Positions 49,448-59,336 of a DNA stretch of 64,000 nucleotides are shown piece after piece. Every line of letters begins with the position of its first letter. Position 1 is the first letter of the stretch. The position numbers and the translations under genes were made by a program. Source of the stretch: JALORV01 sp963791235. Its GTDB lineage: Bacteria; Pseudomonadota; Gammaproteobacteria; Burkholderiales; Burkholderiaceae_F. The DNA lies in assembly GCA_963791235.1 (NCBI GenBank), contig CAWBRW010000008.1, positions 86,244-150,243 of the forward strand, given 5' to 3'. Below the pieces are notes generated by a model, which searched no databases, was not told the DNA's origin, and saw nothing but the letters and a program-made list of their open reading frames with translations.

Positions 49448-50346
49448 GCACCGTCGTCGCTCCGGTAGCGGTGGTCGAGACGCCCTGGCGGCGTTTCCGC
49501 AAGCAGTTCGCCGAAAGCCGGCTGGCGCTGATCGGACTGGCGCTGCTGGTCGTGATCGTCGCGATCGCGCTGCTGGCGCCGTGGATCGCGCCGCAGAATC
49601 CCTACGACCTGGCCAAGCTCGACCTGCTCGACGCGCGCCTGCCGCCGGGCGCCACGGCCGCGGACGGCATGACCTACTGGCTCGGCACCGACGGCCAGGG
49701 CCGCGACATGCTGTCGGCGATCCTCTACGGGCTGCGTGTGTCGCTGTACGTCGGCGTCGCCAGCGGCGTGATCGCGCTGACCCTCGGCGCAGTCGTCGGC
49801 GTGCTCGCCGCCTACCTCGGCGGCCGCTTCGAGCAGATCGTCATGCGCATCGTCGACATCCAGCTCGGCTTCCCGGCGATCCTCGTCGCGCTGATCCTGC
49901 TGGCGGTTCTCGGCAAGGGCGTCGACAAGATCATCATCGCACTGGTCACCGTGCAGTGGGCGTACTACGCGCGCACGGCGCGCTCTGCCGCACTGGTCGA
50001 ACGCAGCAAGGAGTACATCGAGGCCGCGCGCGCACTCGGCCTCGGCGCCTGGCGCATCGTCCTGCGGCACCTGCTGCCGAATGCGCTGCCGCCGTTGATC
50101 GTGGTCGGCACGGTGCAGGTCGCGCACGCCATCGCGCTCGAGGCCACGCTGTCGTTCCTCGGTCTCGGCCTGCCGCCGACCGAGCCGTCGCTGGGCCTGC
50201 TGATCGCCAATGGCTACGAAGTCCTGATGTCGGGCAAGTACTGGATCAGCGTGTACCCGGGCATCGCGCTGCTGGTGACGATCCTCTCGATCAACCTGGT
50301 CGGCGACCAGTTGCGCGACGTGCTGAATCCGAGGCTGTCGCGATGA
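49444..50346 (+). CDS. ABC transporter permease, DppC family
   Basis: 300 residues, intact. The motif WLGTDGQGRDMLSAILYGLR lies near residue 78, and the EAA loop with SKEYIEAARALGLGAWRI near residue 194. Six membrane segments. The ATG overlaps the upstream permease stop, and the stop overlaps the next ATPase start (ATGA), so the set is one operon. Confidence 0.94.
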   Translation: MSTVVAPVAVVETPWRRFRKQFAESRLALIGLALLVVIVAIALLAPWIAPQNPYDLAKLDLLDARLPPGATAADGMTYWLGTDGQGRDMLSAILYGLRVSLYVGVASGVIALTLGAVVGVLAAYLGGRFEQIVMRIVDIQLGFPAILVALILLAVLGKGVDKIIIALVTVQWAYYARTARSAALVERSKEYIEAARALGLGAWRIVLRHLLPNALPPLIVVGTVQVAHAIALEATLSFLGLGLPPTEPSLGLLIANGYEVLMSGKYWISVYPGIALLVTILSINLVGDQLRDVLNPRLSR

Positions 50347-51288
50347 CGCCGAGTCGGCGCCGTTACTGAAGGTGTCGGGTCTGCGGACCGAATTCGCAAC
50401 GCGCGATGGCGTGCTGCCGGCCGTCGCCGACGTCTCGTTCGAACTCGCGCGCGGCGAGGTGCTCGGCCTGGTGGGCGAATCGGGCTCCGGCAAGTCGGTG
50501 ACCGGCTTTTCGATCCTCGGGCTGATCGACCCGCCGGGACGGATCGCTGCCGGCAGCATCTGCAATTCGACGGCCTGGAACTCGTCGGCGCTACGCCCGA
50601 GTCGCTGCGGCGCCTGCGCGGCAAGCGGATCGCGATGATCTTCCAGGACCCGATGATGACGCTGAATCCGGTCCTGTCGATCGAGACGCAGATGGTCGAG
50701 ACGGTGCTGGCGCACGACGACACAACGCGCGAGGCGGCACGACAGCGCGCGATCGAAGCGCTCGGCCGGTCGGCATCGCTTCGGCGCCCGGAGCGACTCG
50801 CTCAGTATCCGCACCAGTTCTCCGGCGGCATGCGCCAGCGGGTCGCCATCGCGATCGCGCTGCTGCACAAGCCCGATCTGATCATCGCCGACGAGCCGAC
50901 GACCGCACTCGACGTCACGGTGCAGGGCCAGATCCTCTACGAGATGCAGAAGCTGGTGCGCGAGTCCGGCACGGCGCTGATCTGGATCACGCACGATCTG
51001 GCGGTGGTCGCCGGACTGGCCGATCGCATCGCGGTGATGTACGCCGGGCGCATCGTCGAGATGGGCGACGCCGCTGCCGTGCTGGATGCCCCGCGTCATC
51101 CCTACACGCGCGGGCTGCTCGATTCGGTGCCGGCAGCGACCCAGCCCGGAGCGCGACTGCGGCAGATCCGCGGGTCGACGCCGTCGCTGCTGCGGCTCGG
51201 CCCGGGCTGCGCCTTCCGCGAACGTTGCGACCGCGCCGACGCAGAGTGCGCGCATGCCCTGCACAGATGCGCTCGGTACGCAGCGTGA
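50343..51288 (+). CDS. ABC transporter ATP-binding protein, DppD family (several indels)
   Basis: The ATG at 50343 overlaps the permease stop, but a missing base near 50,349 breaks the frame at once. Further on are Walker A GESGSGKSVTG, the Q-loop IFQDPMMTLNP, signature FSGGMRQR and Walker B ADEPTTALD, then the oligopeptide C-terminal motif GCAFRERCDRA. Other shifts lie near 50,565 and a compensating pair near 50,770-50,795. The 3' end is uncertain. Confidence 0.85.
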
Positions 51289-51297
51289 CCGCTGGAG

Positions 51298-52332
51298 GTG
51301 GCATGGTGCGGTCGCGCTGAGGCGCTCATCCGCTGGCGCAGCTCGGCCGTCCGAGACGCCCTGCTGCAGATCGAGGCGGTCAGCAAGCGCTTCAGCAAGA
51401 AGCTGGACGCGATCGAGAAGCTGGCGCGCGCGCTCGGCGCGACGGTCAGCGAGCACACGGTGCACGCGGTCGATCGCGTGAGCTTCGACGTGGCGGAGCG
51501 CGAAGTGGTCGGCCTGGTCGGCGAATCCGGGTGCGGCAAGTCGACCCTCGGCCGGCTGGCCTGCGGCCTGCACGCGCCGACCGAGGGCACCGTGCGCTAT
51601 CGCGGCCAGCCGCGTGACGACCGATCCGGGCGTGCGGCGACCGATCCAGATGATCTTCCAGGATCCGTTCGCGTCGCTGAATCCGCGCATGCGCGTCACC
51701 GACATCGTCGGCGAGGCACCGCGCGTGCACGGCATCGTCGCCTCCCGCGACGTCGCTGACTACGTCGCGGAGCTGCTGCAGCGGGTCGGGCTCGACCCGT
51801 CGTTCGCGCGCCGCTATCCGCACCAGTTTTCCGGCGGCCAGCGGGCGCGCATCGGGATCGCGCGCGCACTGGCGGTCAAGCCCGAGTTCCTGGTCTGCGA
51901 CGAAGCGGTGGCGGCGCTCGACGTCTCGATCCAGGCGCAGGTGCTGAACCTGTTCATGGACCTGCGCGACACGCTACGACCTGACGTATCTGTTCATCAG
52001 CCACGACCTCGGCGTGGTGCGGCACCTGTCGAACCGCGTCGTCGTCATGTACCTCGGCCGCATCGTCGAGATGGCGCCGACCGAGGAACTTTTTGCCCAG
52101 CCGAACCATCCCTACACCCAGGCCCTGCTGTTCGAGGTGCCGCGGCTGGACCGCAGGCGCCGGACGTTCGTGCCGATCAAGGGCGAGATCCCGTCGCCGC
52201 TGGCGCCGCCCGGCGGGCTGCCACTTCCATCCGCGCTGCCCGCACGCGATGCCGCGGTGCTCGTCGGAGGCGCCGACCTGCGCGAGATCGCGCCCGGGTC
52301 GGCTGTCGGCCTGCCATCTGAACGAGCACTGA
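51298..52332 (+). CDS. ABC transporter ATP-binding protein, DppF family (several indels)
   Basis: Walker A GESGCGKSTLGRL, Q-loop IFQDPFASLNP, signature FSGGQRAR, a Walker B that reads CDEAVAALD (usually DEPVSALD), then ISHDLGVVRHL in the next frame, and a C-terminal CHFHPRCPHA motif in a third. Shifts are near 51,625, 51,977 and 52,218. The last frame ends with a stop at 52,332. The start (GTG at 51298) is a guess. The proline-to-alanine change after Walker B is noted but probably tolerated. Confidence 0.85.
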
Positions 52333-52347
52333 ATGCACCACTGAGGC

Positions 52348-53235
52348 TTGATCCGCCATGTCGACGATGATCTGAAGCCTGCACACTGCACGGACCCGGC
52401 GCAGCCACGCGTCGCGCTGGTCCTCGATTCGCCGCACTCGGGCGTCGACTTCCCTGCGGACTTCGATGCGGCGGTCTCCGAGTTCGACCTGCGCGACGGC
52501 GAGGACTGCTTCGTCGATGAGCTGTACCTGCCGGCCATCGAGCACGGCATGCCGTTGCTGGCGGCCCGCTACCCGCGCACGTACCTGGACCCGAATCGCC
52601 ATCGCGGCGACATCGACCTGGACCTGATCGAGGGCGGCAGCTGGCCGCACGAGTACGTGCCCAGCGGCAAGGCCATCATCGGCAAGGCGCTGATCTGGCG
52701 CACGCTGGACGACGGCCGACCGATCTACTCGCGCAAGCTGCGGGTCGACGAGGTGCAAGGTCGCGCATCGATCGCTTCCATGCGCCGTACCACCGCACGT
52801 CTGACGCAGCTTCTGGACGCGGCCCATGCCGGACATTCGGCGTGGTCTACCACCTCAACTGCCATTCGATGAACTCGGTCGCCGGCAAGATGGGCGAAGG
52901 CGGCGAAGGAACGGCGCGCGCCGACTTCGTGCTCGGCGATCGCGACGGCACGACCTGCGATCCGGCGTTCACCGAGTTCGTGCGCGCCACGCTCGCCGCG
53001 ATGGGCTACGTGGTCAACCGTCAACGATCCCTACAAGGGGGTCGAACTGGTGCGCGCCTACTCCGACCCGGCGTCGCGGCCGCCACAGCCTGCAGGTCGA
53101 GATCAACAAGCGGCTTTACATGGACGAGGCCGCGCGCGCCAGGCACGCCGGCTTCGCGCCGCTGCAAGCGGAACCTGCAGCGGATGCTCGAGGCGATCCG
53201 CGACTACATCCGACCGGGAAGCGCGCCGTGGCTGA
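52348..53235 (+). CDS. N-formylglutamate amidohydrolase-like protein (many indels)
   Basis: The family motifs are readable in order across frames: LVLDSPHSGVDFP, DLDLIEGGSWPHEY, RPIYSRKLRVDEV, YHLNCHSMNSVAGK and DFVLGDRDGTTCD, then VEINKRLYMDE. The shifts fall near 52,770, 52,815, 52,842, 53,025, 53,080, 53,165 and 53,215. The repaired end EARRG stops at 53,235, overlapping the next GTG start. The family hydrolyses N-formylglutamate to glutamate and formate. Placed after an ABC importer, it likely acts on imported N-acyl or N-formyl amino acids. The start is uncertain (an ATG at 52358 is another candidate). Confidence 0.85.
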
Positions 53236-54185
53236 ACATCATCCGATCGAGGTCCGGCCGCCGGACATCACACCGTACCGCGCAAGCTCGAGCGGGGTCG
53301 ACTTCGTGCATGTGTTCGATTCCGGCCAGCGCCGGGCCCACGGTGATGCTGCAGGCGCTGACGCACGGCAACGAGTTCTGCGGCGCGCACGCACTGATCG
53401 AGTTGCTGGAGTGCGGCCTGCGCCCGCAGGCGGGACGCTGATCGTCGCCTTCGCCAACGTCGCAGCCTTTGCGCGCTTCGACTTCGACGACCCCGACGCC
53501 TCGCGCTACATCGACGAGGACTACAACCGCGTCTGGGCCGACGACGTGCTTCGATGGTCCGCGCGATTCAGCGGAACTGCGACGCGCACGCGAGTTGCGA
53601 CCGTTCGTCGATGCCGCCGACTTCCTGCTCGACCTGCACTCGATGCACGAGCCCGGCCGGCCGATCATGGTCTGCGGCATGGTCGACAAGCATCTCGCAC
53701 TCGCGCGCAAGGTCGGCCTGCCGGCCGATCTGCTGATCGACACCGGGCATCCGGCGGGGCTGCGCATGCGCGACCGCGGCGGCTTCAACGATCCGGCGAG
53801 CCCGAAGCAGGCCTTGCTGATCGAATGCGGCCAGCACTGGGAGAAACGTGCGCGTCGATGTCGCGCGCGACACCACGCTGCGCTTCCTCGCCGCCACCGG
53901 CTGCGTGCCCTATCGACAGCATCGCGGCGCGCCTGACGGTGCCGCTGCCGAGCGCCGCAACGCGTCGTGCGGGTCACCGAGCCGGTGGTCGCCCGGTCGA
54001 TGGCTTTCGAGTTCCTGGTGCCGATCGAAGGCCTCGGCATCGTGCCTAAGGCGGGCACGCCGATCGCGCGCGACGGCGACATTGTGTGGTCGGCGCCGTA
54101 CGACGACACCGTGCTGGTGATGCCTTCGATGCGCCATCTGAAGCCCGGCAATACACAGGTGCGGCTCGGCCGCTACGACCGATGA
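53228..54185 (+). CDS. Succinylglutamate desuccinylase/aspartoacylase-family (M14-like) hydrolase (many indels)
   Basis: The GTG at 53228 begins VAEHHPIEVRPPDI. The zinc motif LTHGNEFCGAHAL (HxxE), then DYNRVWADD, the DLHSM histidine and the IECGQHWE glutamate region are all present but in different frames, with shifts near 53,337, 53,437, 53,550, 53,845, 53,912 and 53,960. The C-terminal part (FEFLVPIEGLG to the stop at 54,185) is intact. Such enzymes release an acyl group from N-acyl aspartate or glutamate, which complements the amidohydrolase upstream. Confidence 0.86.
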
Positions 54186-55168
54186 TGACCGCTTGCCATC
54201 GCTTGCTTCGCGGCTGCCTCGCGCTCGCAGCCTACGTTCTGCTGCTCGGTACCGCGTTCGCACAGCAGACCCTGACGCCGATTCGCGCCTCGGAGCACGT
54301 CTGGTACTTCCAGGGCGACTCCGGCATGGCCTCGACCGCCAACCATGCCTTCAACTCGAATGCCGCCTTCGTCGTCACGCGCGATGGCGTCGTCGTCTTC
54401 GACGCCCTCGGCACGCCTGAACTCGGTGCCGCGATGAAGCAGGCGATCGCGAGCGGTCACGACGCAGCCGATCCGCGTCGTCATCGTCAGCCACTTCCAC
54501 GCTGACCACTTCTACGGCCTGCAGGCGCTTGACGGGCCCGGATGTCGAGATCTGGGCCAGTGCCAAGGGGCGCGCATCGCTCGCCGCGCCGCAGGCACAG
54601 GAACGACTCGAGCAGCGGCGGCACGATCTCTGGCCATATGTCGACGACAAGACCCGACTGGTGGCACCGACTCGCTGGATCGACTTCCCCGGCGGCAAGG
54701 ACTTCTCGTTCGAGCGCGGCGGCATGCGCTTTCGCCTGATCGATGTCGGCGGCGCGCATTCGCCCGAAGACATCATGCTGTGGGTCGAGAATGATCGCGT
54801 GCTGCTGGCCGGCGACCTCTACTTCAGCGGCCGCATTCCGTTCGTCGGCAATGCCGACACACGCTCCTGGCTCGCCACACTCGACCTCATTGCGCCGCTC
54901 AAGCCCGCGGTCGTCATTCCCGGCCACGGCGCTGCGTCGCGCGAACCCGGCGCCCGACATTGCGCTGACCCGCGAGTACCTGCTGTACCTGCGCGAGCGA
55001 TGGGCAAGGCCGCACGCGACCTCGTGCCGTTTGACGAGGCGTACGCGGCCGTCGACTGGTCGCGCTTACGAGAAAGTCCCTGCCTTCGCCGCGGCCAATC
55101 GCATCAATGCCTACGGCACCTACCTGGGGATGGAGCAGGAAGCGCTCGGGCCGGCTGGCAGCCGCTGA
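54182..55168 (+). CDS. Exported metallo-beta-lactamase-fold hydrolase (several indels)
   Basis: The ATG at 54182 overlaps the previous stop. A Sec signal ends at AFAQQ. The zinc motif SHFHADHFYG is readable near 54,490-54,520 in a frame offset from the start. GGAHSPEDIMLWVE, LLAGDLYFSGR and VVIPGHGA supply the other zinc ligands. Shifts lie near 54,463, 54,528, 54,944, 55,000 and 55,066. The substrate is unknown. Confidence 0.86.
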
Positions 55169-55275
55169 GAGCGCCCCATCAGCTGGGAAGCCAGCGATGG
55201 GCGTGTACGCGCAAGAACGCTTGCGCTAACCTTCGACGTACCCTTGACAGGTATCCCGGAGAGGTTGGAGTCGAC

Positions 55276-55929
55276 ATGCTGAAAGCCTTTGCCACTGCGC
55301 TGATCCTTGCCGCGTCCGCACTGCTTCTGGGTTGCGCGACGCCGACCACACTGGATGCCCAATGGGTCAATCCGGAGTACGCCGGCAAGCGCCCGCTGCG
55401 CGACGTGATGGTCATGGGCGCCGTCCGCGACTCCTCCAGCCGACGCATCTACGAGGACCGCATGGTCGCGGCGCTGACTGCACTCGGTGTGCGGGCCGTG
55501 CCTTCCTACACAGTGTTGCCCGACGATGGCCCGGTCACCGAAGAGCGGCTGCGGCGCGCGGTCGCCGACGCTGGCGTTTCACACGCGATGGTTACGCGCA
55601 TCATCAACGTGACGACCCAGGTCAACGTCTCTCCAGGCATGGTGATGGGACCCGGGTGGGGGCCAGGCTGGGGCTGGGGCGGCGGCTGGGGACCGGGCTG
55701 GGGCGGCATGGCGGGCTACTACAACACGATGTGGGCAACCACGATTCCGCCGCAGGTCACGACAACCCAGAACGTACATGCCGACACTCGCGTTTTCGAC
55801 GCCAAGAGCGCCGCCGTGCTCTGGTCGGCTGCGACCACGACGGCCACCGGGATCGACAACGTGCAAAGAATGATTGATCAGTTCGTGCAGCTGATCGTCA
55901 CGACACTGACCAAGGACGGCATCGTCTAG
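55276..55929 (+). CDS. Lipoprotein with glycine/tryptophan-rich segment
   Basis: 217 residues from the ATG at 55276 behind a GGAG site. The lipobox LLLGC (cysteine near residue 17) makes it an envelope lipoprotein. The middle has a low-complexity stretch of GPGWGPGWGW type (about residues 115-135). The N-terminal half resembles DUF4136-like or penicillin-binding-protein-activator-like lipoproteins in a general way, with AVPSYTVLPDDGPVTEE. The function is unknown. Confidence 0.85.
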   Translation: MLKAFATALILAASALLLGCATPTTLDAQWVNPEYAGKRPLRDVMVMGAVRDSSSRRIYEDRMVAALTALGVRAVPSYTVLPDDGPVTEERLRRAVADAGVSHAMVTRIINVTTQVNVSPGMVMGPGWGPGWGWGGGWGPGWGGMAGYYNTMWATTIPPQVTTTQNVHADTRVFDAKSAAVLWSAATTTATGIDNVQRMIDQFVQLIVTTLTKDGIV

Positions 55930-55976
55930 GCAGTACAGCCTCACGCAACGGTCGGGCATCCCGGCTCGCCAGCTCC

Positions 55977-56543
55977 CTACGCTCGGCCGCTTGGGCCGGC
56001 CCATTCGAGCAGGGTGTCGGCCACCTGCACGCAGTCCACGATGTGGCGATCGCCGAGATACTTCAACGCGGCGAAGCTCAGCGACGCCGCCACGACCTGG
56101 CCTGCAAACGGCACCGCCTTGGCCGCCTGCTTGGCGGTCAAGCGGACACCGACGGTCTTCAGCAGCCTGATGACCAGTTCGCGGGTCACCACGCGGCCGA
56201 CCAGCGCGCTTCCGACCGCCATCACGGCCTTGTAGGCAAAACCTTGCGACGCGGCGCAAGCCGTTCGATCTGCTGCGGGCGTCAGGCCGAAGGCCGCGTT
56301 GATGTCCTCGATCATCGACATCAGCACGCCGATGTCGACCGCGACGTCGACGCCCGGAATCGGCACCACCGAGGCCCCCGCGGAGATCAGCGCGCGACGG
56401 GTCGCCAGTTTGCGGCAGGCTCGCGCAATGGCGTCGATGTCCCGGCGCGTCGACGGCACGACGACCAGTTCGCGCGAGGTGCTCGAACCTCTGAGCCATT
56501 GCACAATCGTACGCGGCCAAGGCTCCGCTGCTGCACCGCACAC
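55977..56543 (-). CDS. Membrane-associated protein, DUF697-like
   Basis: 188 residues from a GTG. The alternating hydrophobic helices with small residues (SAGASVVPIPGVDVAVDIG, then VPFAGQVVAASLSFAALKYLG) resemble DUF697 domains that often accompany GTPases. Between about 56,240 and 56,270 the residues fit the family better in another frame (QIERLAPRRK), suggesting a compensating pair of indels. Assignment is tentative. Confidence 0.7.
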   Translation of the reverse strand: MCGAAAEPWPRTIVQWLRGSSTSRELVVVPSTRRDIDAIARACRKLATRRALISAGASVVPIPGVDVAVDIGVLMSMIEDINAAFGLTPAADRTACAASQGFAYKAVMAVGSALVGRVVTRELVIRLLKTVGVRLTAKQAAKAVPFAGQVVAASLSFAALKYLGDRHIVDCVQVADTLLEWAGPSGRA

Positions 56544-56567
56544 GTCCGAGACGCGGCCGAGGGCAAA

Positions 56568-56587
56568 CCTAGACCTAGATCTAGATC
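56568..56587. repeat. Three CTAGA(C/T) hexamer repeats
   Basis: CTAGAC-CTAGAT-CTAGAT in direct repeat with a partial palindrome. CTAG is a rare tetramer in GC-rich proteobacterial DNA, so three copies in 20 bases stand out. It lies 25 bases above the DUF697-like start and 157 above the DUF485-actP operon, so it may be a protein-binding site. Confidence 0.5.
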
Positions 56588-56743
56588 AAGGAGGCTGCCA
56601 GCGTAAGCCGAGCGACAGGTTCGGCGCCTATCGTCCCGACGCCGATAACAACAAAGTGCGGCATTGCCCTCCAGACAGGCCGGACCAGGCCAGCAGCGCG
56701 CACGAACGGCATCCATAACGACTTTCCTTGGGAGGAAAAGACC

Positions 56744-57092
56744 ATGTCCACCGCTGCAACGCCGGTGCGCCGGCAGCAGCGCGCACCACTGAATTGGAAG
56801 GCGATCGATGAAGACCCGCGCTTTCAGATTCTGCACTCGAAGAAGGTCACGTTTCTGACCAGCCTGATGGTCTTCTCGCTCTTCTACTACTTCCTGCTGC
56901 CCATCGGCGCCGCTTATTTCACCGACCTCTTCAAGATCAAGGTCTACGGCGTGGTCAACGTCGGCATCCTCTTCGCGCTGTCGCAGTTCATCGTCGCCTG
57001 GGGCATCGCCTTCTACTACACGGCGAAGGCCAAGAAGTTCGACGCCATGGCGCGCCGAACTGGTCCGCGACGCTGACAAGATCGGGAGATAA
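56744..57092 (+). CDS. DUF485 membrane protein (actP partner; one indel near the 3' end)
   Basis: The ATG follows a GGAGGAAAAG site. Two membrane helices (FLTSLMVFSLFYYFLLPIG and the GILFALSQFIVAWGIAFYY region) define DUF485, the small protein almost always encoded just before acetate symporters. One extra C near 57,050 breaks the frame; removing it gives MARELVRDADKIGR and a stop at 57,092, 3 bases before actP. Confidence 0.92.
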
Positions 57093-57095
57093 GCG

Positions 57096-58999
57096 ATGGA
57101 CAAGAGACGAGTCCTACTCCTTGCGGCCGGCGCGCTGGCGCTGCCGCTGATCGCAATGCCGGCGTTGGCGCAGGGTGCCGTCGCCGACAACTGGAAATGG
57201 CTGACCTTCCTCGTCTTCGGAGCCATCATCTCCGTGACGATGTACGTCACCTACGTGGCGGCCAAGCGCGTCAAGACAGCCGCCGACTTCTACGCGGCCG
57301 GCGGCGGCGTGTCCGGCCTGCAAAATGGCTGGGCAATTGCGGGCGACTACCTGTCGGCGGCCTCGTTCCTCGGCATCGCCGGCCTGATCTCGCTCTATGG
57401 TTACGACGGCTTCATGTACTCGGTGGGCTGGCTGGTCGCCTACATCACCGTGTTGCTGGTGATCGCCGAGCCATGCCGGAATATCGGCAAGTACACGCTG
57501 TCCGACATCCTCGCCTACCGCAATGACCCGAAGAAGGCACGCATCGTCGGCGCGATCTCCACGATCACCGTGTCCACCTTCTACCTGACCGCGCAGATGG
57601 TCGGGGCCGGCGTGCTGATCAAGACATTGATCGGCATCGACTACGAGGTGTCGGTGATCACCGTCGGCGTGCTGATGCTGGCGTACGTGCTGTTCGGCGG
57701 CATGGTCGCCACCACGTGGGTGCAGATCATCAAGGCCGTGCTGCTGGTGTGCGCCTCGATCCTGATGGTGATCCTGGTCTGGAGCCAGTACGGATTCTTC
57801 GGCGACTTCCTCACTAACGTCGTCGGCGATGCAAAGGTCCAGGCCCGCGTCGCCGCCCTGATCGGCGACAAGGCCGCGAACCTCTCTGCCACGCAACTCG
57901 GCCAGATCTTCCTCGAGCCCGGACTGTTCCTCAAGGTGCCGCTGGACCAGATCTCGCTGGGCATGGCACTGGTGTTCGGCACGGCCGGGATGCCTCACAT
58001 CCTGATGCGCTTCTTCACCGTGCCGACGGCGCAGGCCGCGCGCACGTCGGTGAACTGGGCGATGGCCATCATCGGCGGCTTCTACGTGCTGACGCTGTTC
58101 CTTGGGCATGGCCGCAGCGATGAAGGTCGGTCCCACGGTGATCGCCGGCATCGATCCGGGCGGCAACATGGCCAATCCACTGCTGGCGCAAGCCCTCGGC
58201 GGCGGCCCGGACTCGCTTGGTCGGCAACCTCTTCATGGCCTTTGTCTCGGCCGTTGCATTCGCCACCATCGTCGCCGTCGTTGCGGGACTGGTGCTGGCC
58301 GCCGCCAGCGCGATGGCGCACGACCTGTACGTCGGCGTGATCCGCAGCGAGCACGTGACGCCGCAGGAGCAGGTCAAGGCAGCGCGGATCGCCACCATCT
58401 TCGTCGGTGCCATGGCCATCGTCATCGGCATCTCTGCCAAGGGCCAGAACGTGGCGCACCTGGTGGCTCTCGCCTTCGCGGTGGCTTCGTCGGCCAACTT
58501 CCCGTGCGTGCTGCTGACGCTGTTCTGGAAGCGCTGCAACACCGGTGGCATCGTGCTGGGCATGATCGTCGGCACGGTGGCTGCGATCGGCCTCGTGATG
58601 GTGTCGCCGAATCTGACCTATCCGAAGGCGGTCAAGGCGGCCGCGCAGAAAGTGGTCGACGGCGCGCCGGCCAGGATGGCGCCCATCACCGAGGCGCTCG
58701 CTTCCGGAGATGCGGCGAAGATCGCCAAGGCCGAGAAAGACAAGGCCACGGTCGAAAAGGCAGTCGCCGCGGCGAAGGCCAACCTCGAGAAGTTCAAGGG
58801 CGACGACACCAGCATCATGGGACTGGAGAAGCCGCTGTTCGAACTCCGCAACCCCGGCCTGATCTCGATACCGCTGGGCTTCCTCGCGGTGATCCTCGGC
58901 TCGCTGCTGTATCGCGACAAACGTTCCGAGGATATGTGGGACGAGTTGTATGTCCGCCAGACCACCGGCATCCTGGCGGCGAAGGCAACGGCCCATTGA
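57096..58999 (+). CDS. actP: Cation/acetate symporter ActP (two indels)
   Basis: A sodium:solute symporter with an N-terminal signal-like helix, then YAAGGGVSGLQNGWAIAGDY near residue 67, TAGMPHILMRFFTVP near 297 and about thirteen membrane helices. The frame shifts near 58,104 (extra G) and near 58,215 (extra C); joined frames give about 634 residues. A hydrophilic insert of about 60 residues (rich in alanine and lysine) lies near residue 520-580. It imports acetate and similar short carboxylates. It is followed by a strong terminator. Confidence 0.92.
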
Positions 59000-59024
59000 T
59001 CGAAGGCTCGTGGCAGTGACAAGA

Positions 59025-59051
59025 GTGGCCCCCAAGCGGGGCCACTTTTTT
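59025..59051 (+). terminator. Rho-independent terminator after actP
   Basis: GTGGCCCC and GGGGCCAC form a perfect 8 bp stem with a CAAGC loop, followed by six T. It starts 26 bases after the actP stop and is the best terminator in the window. Confidence 0.92.
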
Positions 59052-59136
59052 CTGCACCTTGAACTCAAGTTGAGCCCCGACACCAGAATGCTGGCTGCGA
59101 AGCGGCACAATCGCTACCGGTGACGAGGAGACGGCC

Positions 59137-59334
59137 GTGATCAAGGGTCTGGGTGTGCAACGCCTAGTGGCGCTCTTCTTTGGCGGCATGGCGCTGTTCA
59201 ACTTTCCGCTCCTGGCTTTGTGGGACCGCGATCTCACCTTGTCTGGCCTGCCGCTGTTTCCCGCGGCGTTGTTCATCGGCTGGGGTGTGCTGATTGCGGC
59301 TCTGGCTTGGACCGTCGAGCGCGTCGAGCGCTAG
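59137..59334 (+). CDS. Small membrane protein upstream of the symporter-kinase
   Basis: 65 residues from a GTG with a GAGGAG site. Two membrane helices separated by a short WDRDLTLSGLPLFP loop. It stops 2 bases before the histidine kinase start, so the two are coupled. The function is unknown; a stabilising role for the kinase is a guess from position. Confidence 0.85.
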   Translation: MIKGLGVQRLVALFFGGMALFNFPLLALWDRDLTLSGLPLFPAALFIGWGVLIAALAWTVERVER

Positions 59335-59336
59335 CG

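Noticed and set aside
49342..51735. 797-codon minus-strand open frame
   Set aside because: It is antisense to the second transporter operon, has no recognisable domain, and its low-complexity composition is typical of shadow frames.
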